From NCBI GenBank assembly GCA_902803275.1, contig CADCPE010000002.1:1-6419 (forward strand): a stretch of 6,419 nt of DNA, written 5' to 3'. The translations under genes were made by a program, and so were the position numbers. Positions 1-6,408 of this stretch are shown piece by piece. Origin of the DNA: an uncultured Erysipelotrichaceae bacterium (GTDB taxonomy: Bacteria > Bacillota_I > Bacilli_A > Erysipelotrichales > Erysipelotrichaceae). The first letter of the stretch is position 1; every line of letters starts with the position of its first letter. Below the pieces are notes generated by a model. The model was not told the origin of the DNA and made no database searches. It saw nothing but the letters and a program-made list of their open reading frames with translations.

Positions 1-121
1 TGATAGTGCCTTCCATTATCAGATTCATCATCGCAAGACTTTTGATTTATTCGCTGACTTTTTATGTCATAGGCGATCGCACTCGCTTGATCTGATAACT
101 TCTTTGTAATCCAACTGATTC

Positions 122-136
122 AGTTTTCAAGGAACA
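122..136 (-). promoter_or_regulatory. boxA-like rRNA antitermination element
   Basis: The minus strand reads TGTTCCTTGAAAACT. This differs by one base from the TGTTCTTTGAAAACT element that precedes 16S and 23S genes in many Firmicutes, where NusB/NusE-type factors bind the RNA and protect rRNA transcripts from termination. It is the main evidence for an rRNA operon running leftwards out of the window. Confidence 0.65.
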
Positions 137-163
137 AGGAAGTAAATTCACCTTGTTTTCCTT
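129..163 (-). repeat. Inverted repeat overlapping boxA (possible leader hairpin)
   Basis: AAGGAACAAGG at 129-139 is complementary to CCTTGTTTTCCTT at 151-163, giving an 11-bp stem with a 2-nt bulge and an 11-nt loop. In the minus-strand RNA the 3' arm of the stem covers the first half of boxA. A hairpin next to boxA recalls the boxB-boxA order of bacterial rRNA leaders, but a processing stem or a structure that hides boxA is equally possible. Confidence 0.5.
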
Positions 164-172
164 AAAAATGGT

Positions 173-202
173 CATTTTACTTGAAATAACTTCTGTAAAA
201 TG
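173..202 (-). repeat. Perfect 8-bp inverted repeat in the leader region
   Basis: CATTTTAC at 173-180 and GTAAAATG at 195-202 are perfect inverted copies separated by 14 nt. The repeat lies just upstream of the boxA hairpin on the minus strand. It could be a leader stem or an operator; neither the stem composition nor the spacing decides between these. Confidence 0.4.
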
Positions 203-247
203 CCTCGGGTTCGAGTTATAATCCATGGTCCCCCCATTTGATTATTT

Positions 248-280
248 AACATCTCGGATCTGAGATGTTTTATTTTTATT
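248..280 (+). terminator. Terminator-like hairpin with T-rich tail, plus-strand orientation
   Basis: AACATCTC (248-255) pairs perfectly with GAGATGTT (262-269) across a 6-nt loop, followed on the plus strand by TTTTATTTTTATT. This is the shape of a Rho-independent terminator for rightward transcription. No plus-strand gene precedes it within the window, so its client is unknown. It could stop antisense transcription coming from the rRNA side. On the minus strand the hairpin is followed by AAATAATC, so it should not terminate leftward transcripts. Confidence 0.5.
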
Positions 281-417
281 CGAATTCAATATAACCTGAT
301 AAATACTAATCTTTTTAAACTTCTCTTAATCAAATTAAATTGGATTAATGTATCTTTAATTAGCTTATACTTTAGTGATTCAATAAAAGCATAGGTCCAT
401 AATAAGATAATCATTTT
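281..417. other. AT-rich intergenic stretch without a recognisable gene
   Basis: This segment is very AT-rich and lies between the two hairpins. I see no RNA gene and no supported reading frame in it. On the minus strand it would lie upstream of the rRNA leader, so it may carry the rRNA promoter and UP-like A/T tracts. I found only weak candidates, such as a TTGATT with TAGTAT at 19-nt spacing, and none is convincing. Together with the leader region and 446-546 it makes up the gene-free left end. Confidence 0.4.
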
Positions 418-445
418 AAAAAGTGTCATTTCTTAAGTATGACAC
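418..445 (-). terminator. Rho-independent terminator of the lipase-like gene
   Basis: On the minus strand GTGTCAT (445-439) pairs with ATGACAC (429-423) across a 9-nt loop and is followed directly by TTTTT (422-418). It lies about 100 nt downstream of the stop codon at 547 and is the first intrinsic terminator on that strand. It should separate this gene's transcript from the rRNA leader downstream. Confidence 0.75.
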
Positions 446-546
446 CAATTAATTGAATGTGATTTTATGGCCAAATACAATTTCACGTAAAAACGAAAAA
501 GGTATCCTTATGTTGCGATTAAGATTATTCTTTGTGTCTGACTATC

Positions 547-3141
547 TTAATTGGAATCGTACTCCACCATTTCTTCCGGAACCAGTTTCGGAAGCTTTAT
601 ACGGTTCCCGGCACTGGCGAGCGTGGCGATTGCACAATAATAGATGCCAAGTGAAATCATGTGACTAAGGAAAGTCATTCCTTCGACTTCGTTACGGATC
701 AAAAGTATTCCGGATATAAACAGCAAAACAGCTCCAATAAAAATACGTTTCGGCATTGTGAACGATGTTGTGACCATAAGTATAGCTGTGCATACATAGA
801 TAATCGCAACAAAGCGCATCAAACCGTATTGTCCTTCAATATTCAGAATAAATATGACTGCAACAATTGATGCTACCGCAAAGATTATGATCTGGTTCAG
901 TTCAGGCTTGTCTTCCTTGATAAATGCGTATGTCAGAATCAGGTAGGCTGTTATGTGCAGCAGGCCTCCGAATAATGTAGAAAAACTCATGACGATATCA
1001 GCGATACCGAAACAGATTACCGCTATCAGGATAAAACGGCTGAGATTATTGTTTCTGTTCTTATATCCCATATATGCAACAAGGATACTCAGGATGCTGA
1101 TACCAGTCTTAAACAGTACGACCATCAGTTTATCCTCAGGAAACAGAGCTCTGCTGAATTCCATGATATTGAAAAGCAGGAACATGCCGATAACGCATAT
1201 GAAAGGATACGGCTTGTATTTGATATCAGAAGACAGCCATCCTTTCTTTACTGTTCTTTTGAATCTGAGCTTTCCTATCGTATAGGACAGCTGTAGCACT
1301 AAGATCGCAATAATTGAGAAAACGATTGTTAAAACCGCGATCACGGCATTTCTCCAATACATATTAAAGAAATTCATACGGGTGAAATACAGCTGCTGAG
1401 ATGCATTGGCTTCAATTGTTTCAGCAAAGTGTTCATCATCAGCATATTCGTAGTTTGTATCCCATATAGTTCTTCCATCCGGATAGCAGAATATCCACAG
1501 GCAGTCGCTCTTTTTGAGATAAGAGCCGTATACCGTGGTCTGGTTAGAAAACTTTCGGCCGAATGAATAATCCAGTTCATAGAAAAAGTTTGCAGAATCA
1601 TCCGGTATGTTCAGACTTATGATATATTCATGATCTCTTGGCACCAGAACCACGATCTGATTCTCCGCATAGCTGATATAGACATTTTCTTCTGGAGTGA
1701 TTCTTTCCTTCTCCGGGATCAGGATGACCTGGTTGCCATCTTCATCAACTCTATAGAACGGTTCGAGTTTTTCAATAACCTCCCCGTCTTTAATCAGTTC
1801 AACAAGCGCAGGTGAATCAATATAGAAAGCCGAATAATGTAAAGAATCGGAAAAGAGTTCTTCCGCGCTGTCCGCAGACATGATCCAGGAAACATAAAGC
1901 TCTGGAGTATGAGCCTGCACGAAATTGGCGTTCAATGTCGCCTGGGGATTCCAGTGGCGGAACATGGAACTGTTGTTGCCGTAATCCGAAAGAAGCAATA
2001 AAAGATAATTGAGGAAACCGTTGGCGCTTTCCCTGTTGTCATCGTTTATAAGTTCCGGATCATTGGCAATGTCCAGCAGATTTGAAAGAACGCCGACTAT
2101 ATCATGACTTTCATAAAGGCGGATGATCTTAGATTGCAGATGTTTCTTGTATGTCTGTCTGTCAGGACACAGTTCCAGCATGTAGTTAAGCAGGATCCTG
2201 ATCGAAACGTTGGTCTCCAGATTATACCAGTAATCGATTCCTGTAAGTTGCTTGTATACTTTATTGGCTTTAAGGCTTTTTGCGTCAAAATCAGAATCGG
2301 TCTCCAGTGAAGGAAGATAGAGTTCCTTTCCGTATTTTCCATAGCCCCAGTCCGCAAAAGGGATTGCCGGAACAGGATCGATCTTGCCTACTATGTTGAA
2401 GATGTTCTCGTAACGGTCATCATTTTCTTCGATCACGGTATTCGGCGAAGCGAAAGTGTATGCAAAGACGCTCTGCTGGTCAAAAACGTTTGAATCCGAA
2501 AGTCTTGCAGCTGTAATATTGGTCACTGCAGCCGCTCTTGAAAAGCCGGATATCCAGATCTTTTTCGGACCTTCAATATGTTCAGCAGCAATATATCCGA
2601 AGATCCTGTCATAAACCAGCTGTGAAGATCTTCTGAAACCGTCATGCATCAGGCCGTCACCGATCGAAAAATTGGATTCCCATTCATCGACATAGCCCTG
2701 TCCGCACAGGCCTACCGCGATCAGTTCAAAAGCATCTTCACCTTCGCCGATTGTCTGATGTCCCATGACAGTGGAGATCGTATACATATTCGGATCCTTG
2801 TCATAATCATCACTTCTCAGATCTTTAAAATGTGCCTGGGTCAAGAAATCCGTCAGGTTGACATCGGCTTCTCCCGCCTTGGCTTCGTGCGGCCTGAAGG
2901 CTGCTGTTGCCATTGCGAGCGAGATCTTGGCCAGATCATGCGAATAGATCCTCGCATCTTCCCTGAACCAATTCTTATCGAATTTGACTTCATATGAGTT
3001 TTTCTTATGAACCGTAGTTATATAAAAAGTAGAATGAATGGTTTCTGCTTCATCGTTTTCGGCTTCTAGCTTAAAAGCCGACGGCATAAGCATCAACACG
3101 CAAAAGATCAATATGAATATTTTCTTAAAGAATTGTTTCAT
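547..3141 (-). CDS. Secreted lipase-like alpha/beta hydrolase fused to a YhhN/TMEM86-like membrane domain
   Basis: This 864-residue protein (numbered from the ATG at 3141) starts with a signal peptide: MKQFFKK, a hydrophobic core to about residue 19, and possible cleavage near LEA-END (about 27). The region at about 30-411 resembles class 3 lipases. The nucleophile elbow GFSRAAA carries Ser201, the acid is probably Asp255 in KIDPVPAIP, and the histidine is probably His411 in AHTPELY. Residues about 430-590 look like an extracytoplasmic beta-rich domain. Nine hydrophobic segments follow from about 597 to 843. The last eight resemble the YhhN/lysoplasmalogenase family in layout: a Lys before a helix (FKTGIS), then IADIVMS (Asp715), a His-containing helix, and a final GAVLLF..S and YYCA..L pattern. 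The second acidic position of the family appears to be Gly811. Inferred role: hydrolysis of lipids or esters at the outer face of the membrane. The YhhN assignment rests on remembered family patterns, so its reaction is unproven. The gene is monocistronic and divergent from the GH43 gene. An in-frame ATG at 3183 would add 14 residues before the signal peptide and is less likely. Confidence 0.75.
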   Translation of the reverse strand: MKQFFKKIFILIFCVLMLMPSAFKLEAENDEAETIHSTFYITTVHKKNSYEVKFDKNWFREDARIYSHDLAKISLAMATAAFRPHEAKAGEADVNLTDFLTQAHFKDLRSDDYDKDPNMYTISTVMGHQTIGEGEDAFELIAVGLCGQGYVDEWESNFSIGDGLMHDGFRRSSQLVYDRIFGYIAAEHIEGPKKIWISGFSRAAAVTNITAARLSDSNVFDQQSVFAYTFASPNTVIEENDDRYENIFNIVGKIDPVPAIPFADWGYGKYGKELYLPSLETDSDFDAKSLKANKVYKQLTGIDYWYNLETNVSIRILLNYMLELCPDRQTYKKHLQSKIIRLYESHDIVGVLSNLLDIANDPELINDDNRESANGFLNYLLLLLSDYGNNSSMFRHWNPQATLNANFVQAHTPELYVSWIMSADSAEELFSDSLHYSAFYIDSPALVELIKDGEVIEKLEPFYRVDEDGNQVILIPEKERITPEENVYISYAENQIVVLVPRDHEYIISLNIPDDSANFFYELDYSFGRKFSNQTTVYGSYLKKSDCLWIFCYPDGRTIWDTNYEYADDEHFAETIEANASQQLYFTRMNFFNMYWRNAVIAVLTIVFSIIAILVLQLSYTIGKLRFKRTVKKGWLSSDIKYKPYPFICVIGMFLLFNIMEFSRALFPEDKLMVVLFKTGISILSILVAYMGYKNRNNNLSRFILIAVICFGIADIVMSFSTLFGGLLHITAYLILTYAFIKEDKPELNQIIIFAVASIVAVIFILNIEGQYGLMRFVAIIYVCTAILMVTTSFTMPKRIFIGAVLLFISGILLIRNEVEGMTFLSHMISLGIYYCAIATLASAGNRIKLPKLVPEEMVEYDSN

Positions 3142-3147
3142 AAGAGT

Positions 3148-3153
3148 ATTGTA
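3148..3153 (-). promoter_or_regulatory. Predicted -10 element of the lipase-like gene, 6 nt before the ATG
   Basis: The minus strand reads TACAAT (5 of 6 matches to TATAAT), then the six bases ACTCTT, then ATG at 3141. A weak -35 (TTTACT, 3178-3173) lies at 19-nt spacing. No Shine-Dalgarno sequence is present before this ATG. If the hexamer is used, transcription would begin at or next to the start codon, which also argues for the start at 3141 over 3183. Confidence 0.45.
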
Positions 3154-3248
3154 CAACGAATAACTCAGATATAGTAAAAGCATAATGGCTGACTGCAGAA
3201 ACTTTCTATTTTTCTTAAGACGGACATCGAAAACCGAGATGCCTTTGC

Positions 3249-3254
3249 TATACT
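3249..3254 (+). promoter_or_regulatory. Predicted extended -10 promoter of the GH43 gene, 6 nt before the ATG
   Basis: TATACT is preceded by TGC, so the element reads TGnTATACT (3246-3254), an extended -10 that can work without a good -35; no good -35 is visible. Exactly six bases (GAAAAC) separate it from the ATG at 3261, placing the expected start of transcription on the A of the start codon. The region has no Shine-Dalgarno sequence. Confidence 0.55.
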
Positions 3255-3260
3255 GAAAAC

Positions 3261-4709
3261 ATGAAACAGGTTTTTAACCCTTATCTTCCCAATTACGAAT
3301 ACATACCTGATGGCGAGCCTCATATCTTCAATGACAGATTATATGTTTACGGTTCCCACGATCGTTTCGGTTCACGCTTTTTCTGTGACAATGATTATGT
3401 TCTCTGGAGTGCTCCACTTGACGACCTTTCTGACTGGGTTTTTCATGGTGTGATTTACCGCAAGGATCAGGACCCCTTGAACAAAGAGGAACTGAATCCC
3501 TTATTTGCTCCGGATGTCACGCAAGGCAAGGACGGAAGGTATTATCTTTACTATGCACCATGCGGCACAAAATCAATCGGTGTTGCCGTAGCTGACAGTC
3601 CTGAAGGACCGTTCACATTCCTTGGACATGTAAAACACAAGGAGGGTACACTTCTCGGACAGAAGTTAAACGATCCATACCCTTTCGATCCAGCAGTTTA
3701 CTTCGCTAAAAACAATACATATCTGTATGTAGGTTTTTCTCCTGATCCAGGCTGGGATTTCCTGAAAAGAGAGTTTGGTTCAATCGCCTTATCTTCAGGT
3801 GCTCATGTGACAGAGCTTGAGGATGACATGTGCACAATGAAAAGCGAATGCCGAAAAGTCGAAATAAGCGGCTGTCCTGATCCGGGCCATGATTTTTTTG
3901 AAGCACCGTCGATTCGTAAAGTTGATGATAAATACTGTTTCATTTATTCTTCAATGAACTCTCATGAACTCTGCCATAGCTTTGGCGACAAGCCGGAAGG
4001 ACCATTCACCTATAAGGGCATACTTCATGACAATGGTGATATCGGTCTCAATGGAAGGAACGAGAAAGACAGAGTCTCCTATACAGGAAACAATCATGGT
4101 TCGATCATCATGATCAACGGTAAATGGTATATATTCGCTCATCGTCAGAGCAACTATTCCGTCTATGCCAGGCAAGGGGTTGCTGAAGAATTAAAAAGAA
4201 ATCCCGATGGATCTTTCAAACAGTCCGAGATGACCAGCTGTGGTCTAAACGGAGAGCCTCTTGACAACAAAGGAAAGTATGGCGCTTATATAGCCTGTCA
4301 TCTTACTTCCGGATCCGGAGCTGTCCACTATCTTGACAACTGCGAAGGTCAGGAATTTGAAGGCATCAGAATAAAACATCCCGCTTTTTCTCAAGATGGA
4401 GAAGACAGAGAAGATGACCCGGGACAGTTTATCAGAAATATGAGTGATGGATCTACTGCCGGTTTCAAGTACTTTAAACCTGCCGAATCTTTATATCTGA
4501 GTGTCTTTACCAGAGGCGATGAGGGTCTGTTTGAAGTAAGGGAAGTTTTTCACGGTCCTGTATTGAACACCATCCGTCTGGATAAAAATGACGGATTTTC
4601 AGAATCTGAAACAGTTCTGATTGAATTGTCCGATATGAAAAAAGTGTCTTTGTATTTTACCTACAGAGGGAATGGCCATATTGATTTTGATTCATTTATC
4701 CTTAAATAA
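3261..4709 (+). CDS. GH43 family glycoside hydrolase (probable cytoplasmic arabinofuranosidase/xylosidase-type enzyme)
   Basis: This 482-residue protein is a five-bladed beta-propeller glycosidase of family GH43, which contains mostly alpha-L-arabinofuranosidases, arabinanases and beta-xylosidases that act by inversion. The expected catalytic triad is visible: Asp17 as base in the N-terminal YIPDGEP motif, Asp143 as pKa modulator in PFDPAVYF, and Glu214 as acid in FFEAPSIRK. LFAPDV (Asp85) and NNHGSI with His279 also match conserved positions of the fold. The propeller spans about residues 5-320. The last 130 or so residues form a separate, probably beta-sandwich domain ending FDSFILK, perhaps CBM6-like, that I cannot assign. 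There is no signal peptide and there are about ten cysteines, so the enzyme is probably cytoplasmic and acts on imported oligosaccharides. No sugar transporter or regulator lies beside it, so the substrate is open. The start at 3261 fits the conserved N-terminal NPYLP motif and the promoter just upstream. The gene ends in a terminator shared with the convergent transporter gene. Confidence 0.88.
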   Translation: MKQVFNPYLPNYEYIPDGEPHIFNDRLYVYGSHDRFGSRFFCDNDYVLWSAPLDDLSDWVFHGVIYRKDQDPLNKEELNPLFAPDVTQGKDGRYYLYYAPCGTKSIGVAVADSPEGPFTFLGHVKHKEGTLLGQKLNDPYPFDPAVYFAKNNTYLYVGFSPDPGWDFLKREFGSIALSSGAHVTELEDDMCTMKSECRKVEISGCPDPGHDFFEAPSIRKVDDKYCFIYSSMNSHELCHSFGDKPEGPFTYKGILHDNGDIGLNGRNEKDRVSYTGNNHGSIIMINGKWYIFAHRQSNYSVYARQGVAEELKRNPDGSFKQSEMTSCGLNGEPLDNKGKYGAYIACHLTSGSGAVHYLDNCEGQEFEGIRIKHPAFSQDGEDREDDPGQFIRNMSDGSTAGFKYFKPAESLYLSVFTRGDEGLFEVREVFHGPVLNTIRLDKNDGFSESETVLIELSDMKKVSLYFTYRGNGHIDFDSFILK

Positions 4710-4732
4710 ACCGCAGGTTATCTGCGGTTTAT
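4706..4732. terminator. Bidirectional Rho-independent terminator between convergent genes
   Basis: A perfect 11-bp stem (4706-4716 with 4722-4732, core ACCGCAG/CTGCGGT) encloses a 5-nt loop. The GH43 stop codon TAA (4707-4709) is part of the left arm. On the minus strand the hairpin follows the transporter stop codon by about 22 nt and runs into TTTATTT. On the plus strand the T tract is short (TTTAT), with a later TTTTTT at 4746-4751. One hairpin therefore probably serves both genes, more strongly on the minus strand. Confidence 0.8.
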
Positions 4733-4754
4733 GATCCTGTAATTGTTTTTTAAT

Positions 4755-6374
4755 TTATCTATTCTTGTGGCTTTCTGAAAGACTCTCTGCCAGATTGATC
4801 AGATGATCGCCTATTCTTTCGATATCAATAAGCAATTCGGAATATACGATACCGGAGTTAGGCTGATCTTTTTTCTTTTTCATCCTTTCAATTTCAGCTT
4901 TCCGGTTGCGTTTGCATAATTCATCAATCTTTTCTTCGTTTTCTTTGACAAGTTCAACCAGTTTACTGTCATTGTTGCTGATAAGATCATCGATCGCACC
5001 AAATGACTGCGTTACGATATCTGTCAGTTCGCTCAGTTCATCATAAGCCTTTACCGATAACGAGGAATCCATTGTGATCAGACTTTCTTCAGCTTCTGCA
5101 ATATTAACAGCATGATCGGATATCCTTTCAAGATCGATATTCATCGAGAACAGCAATGATGCCTGCTTCGCTTCCTGCATGTTTGCATTTGAAGCCATCA
5201 GGATCTGAATATTCCTTGAAAGGCCTTTGCTTATACGATTGACCTGTTCCTCATTCCTGTTTACTGCATCCATGACTGAAATGTGTTCCAGCAGGGAATT
5301 GAAGCTGATATAGACATTCTGTTTGACGATTTCAAACATATTGTACATCTCTATATTGATGGCGAAGATGTTGAACTGAGCATTGTTTTCCATCTCAAAA
5401 GTAGGTATAACCTCCGGCTGCAGTGTTTTTTCGCTTCCCTGATCCGGAATGATGAGATAAGCGATCTTCGCAAGCGATCTGGCGATCGGGAAACAGACAG
5501 CCGAAGTGATGACATTGGTTATCGTATGCATAAATGCTATCTGCTTAACGACATTGCCTGGAGCCAGCGCTTCATACCATCTATCAAACGGCAGAATCGA
5601 ATATAAGATCGTAAACAGCAAGGCGTTCACGATGTTGAACGTGAAGTTGATTATCGATACACGCTTCGCATCACGGTTGAAGCTCAGCGATGCCAGCATA
5701 GCCGTCGTACATGACCCGATATTCTGACCAAGATTGAAGAACATGACATCTTTGATCTGGACCAGTCCGCTTTTAGCCAGAGACTGGATGATGCCCAGTG
5801 AAGCAGAAGAAGACTGAACGATCGTGGTCAGAACGAAACCGATAAGGATACCGACCAAAGGATTCTGCATGCTTGAAAGGATCTTTAAAAAGAATGGTGA
5901 CTGTCCTAGAGGCGCGAGCCCTGAAGACATTGTATCCATGCCGATGAAAACAAAGCCAAGACCCATCATTATCTCGCCAATCGCATTGAGCGAATCGTTT
6001 TTGACAAACATGATCAGGCATACACCTGCAAAAGCCAAAAAAGGAGAAACCAGTCCGACATCAAGAGCCATCAGATGGCCGGTGATCGTGGTACCGATAT
6101 TGCTTCCCAGAATGACATAGACAGTCTGCTCAACGCGCATGATCCCGGCATTGACAAAACTCACGAGCATACTTGTCGTAGCACCTGATGATTGAACCAA
6201 AGCCGTTACCAGCATGCCTGCAAGCAAGGCGACGATCGGTTTCTTGGTGAGTTTCTCCAAAAAGCCCTGCAGCTTTCCGCCCGCCATATGCTTAAAACCG
6301 CTTCCCATTACTTCCATGCCATAAAGGAATATCGCCAGGCCGGTAAGAACTGATAGAATGTCTGTAAACTTCAT
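4755..6374 (-). CDS. Na/Pi-cotransporter family protein with C-terminal PhoU-like domain
   Basis: This 539-residue inner-membrane protein belongs to the Na+/phosphate cotransporter family (NptA/YjbB type), which moves inorganic phosphate across the membrane. The two inverted Na_Pi repeats are clear: QSSGATTS (61-68) with GSNIGTT (90-96), and QSSSAS (187-192) with GQNIGSC (216-222). They are embedded in about eight or more hydrophobic segments between residues 5 and 310. Residues about 340-535 form a cytoplasmic helical PhoU-like region with two matching signatures, ERISDHAVNIAE (416-427) and ERIGDHLINLAE (519-530), separated by a charged, lysine-rich helix (about 475-503). Length and order are normal for the bacterial proteins with a PhoU tail. 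The direction of transport (uptake or export) cannot be read from the sequence, and YjbB-like members are linked to export. No Pho box or pst/pho gene is visible nearby. The ATG at 6374 is the natural start of the first membrane segment. Confidence 0.92.
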   Translation of the reverse strand: MKFTDILSVLTGLAIFLYGMEVMGSGFKHMAGGKLQGFLEKLTKKPIVALLAGMLVTALVQSSGATTSMLVSFVNAGIMRVEQTVYVILGSNIGTTITGHLMALDVGLVSPFLAFAGVCLIMFVKNDSLNAIGEIMMGLGFVFIGMDTMSSGLAPLGQSPFFLKILSSMQNPLVGILIGFVLTTIVQSSSASLGIIQSLAKSGLVQIKDVMFFNLGQNIGSCTTAMLASLSFNRDAKRVSIINFTFNIVNALLFTILYSILPFDRWYEALAPGNVVKQIAFMHTITNVITSAVCFPIARSLAKIAYLIIPDQGSEKTLQPEVIPTFEMENNAQFNIFAINIEMYNMFEIVKQNVYISFNSLLEHISVMDAVNRNEEQVNRISKGLSRNIQILMASNANMQEAKQASLLFSMNIDLERISDHAVNIAEAEESLITMDSSLSVKAYDELSELTDIVTQSFGAIDDLISNNDSKLVELVKENEEKIDELCKRNRKAEIERMKKKKDQPNSGIVYSELLIDIERIGDHLINLAESLSESHKNR

Positions 6375-6379
6375 CTTTA

Positions 6380-6408
6380 AATATATGATATCAGCTATTA
6401 GCCCTTTT
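6380..6408 (-). promoter_or_regulatory. Probable promoter region of the Na/Pi transporter gene
   Basis: Upstream of the ATG at 6374 the minus strand has TATATT (6385-6380) followed by only five bases (TAAAG). It also has a slightly more distal TATCAT (6391-6386) with a TTGTGT -35-like hexamer 18 nt upstream, within 6410-6415. Either -10 would give a leader of zero to about four bases. The only purine run before the ATG, AAAG, abuts the start codon and is not a usable Shine-Dalgarno. A perfect TGATATCA palindrome (6386-6393) overlaps the second candidate. Confidence 0.4.

Larger units (their letters stand above)
1..210 (-). other. Probable rRNA operon leader or spacer (transcribed region upstream of an rRNA gene)
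   Basis: Read on the minus strand this stretch contains a Firmicutes-type rRNA boxA (122-136), a hairpin overlapping it (129-163) and an inverted repeat further upstream (173-202). No mature 16S, 23S, 5S or tRNA sequence is recognisable in the window, so the rRNA gene would lie beyond position 1 on the minus strand. Because no 16S lies upstream of the boxA, a leader before the first rRNA gene fits better than a 16S-23S spacer. An unlinked 23S leader cannot be excluded. The right boundary is approximate because I could not identify a convincing rRNA promoter. The boxA match is seen directly; the rRNA assignment is inference. Confidence 0.6.

Noticed and set aside
73..80. GCGATCGC palindrome
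   Set aside because: It is a single copy in the window with no repeat context, so it gives no evidence of a repeat family or regulatory site.
215..222. Near-consensus TATAAC (minus) and TATAAT (plus) hexamers
   Set aside because: Neither has an acceptable -35 at 16-18 nt, and the plus-strand copy leads to no gene. They were kept out of the annotation as promoters.
62..226. 54-codon minus-strand ORF starting at an ATG after a run of six G
   Set aside because: It runs straight through the boxA and the leader hairpins, so its peptide is a translation of rRNA leader sequence. The G run is only three bases from the ATG, too close for a working ribosome binding site. Such ORFs are typical false genes next to rRNA operons.
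207..235. tRNA-like 3' end on the plus strand (GGGTTCGAG followed by CCCCCCA)
   Set aside because: The T-arm stem does not pair, and no matching GGGG acceptor strand or anticodon arm lies about 70 nt upstream.
1630..3000. Several plus-strand and alternative-frame ORFs of 60-120 codons inside the lipase-like gene, and similar ones inside the other two genes
   Set aside because: They lie entirely within strongly supported genes, have no recognisable motifs and are shadows of the true frames.
3142..3183. Upstream in-frame ATG at 3183 as the start of the lipase-like gene
   Set aside because: It would place 14 extra residues ahead of a complete signal peptide, has no Shine-Dalgarno, and would put the predicted -10 inside the coding region.
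3225..3241. Imperfect dyad CATC...GATG before the GH43 gene as a repressor operator
   Set aside because: Only four base pairs are perfect, and it matches no catabolite-control or LacI-type consensus I recognise.
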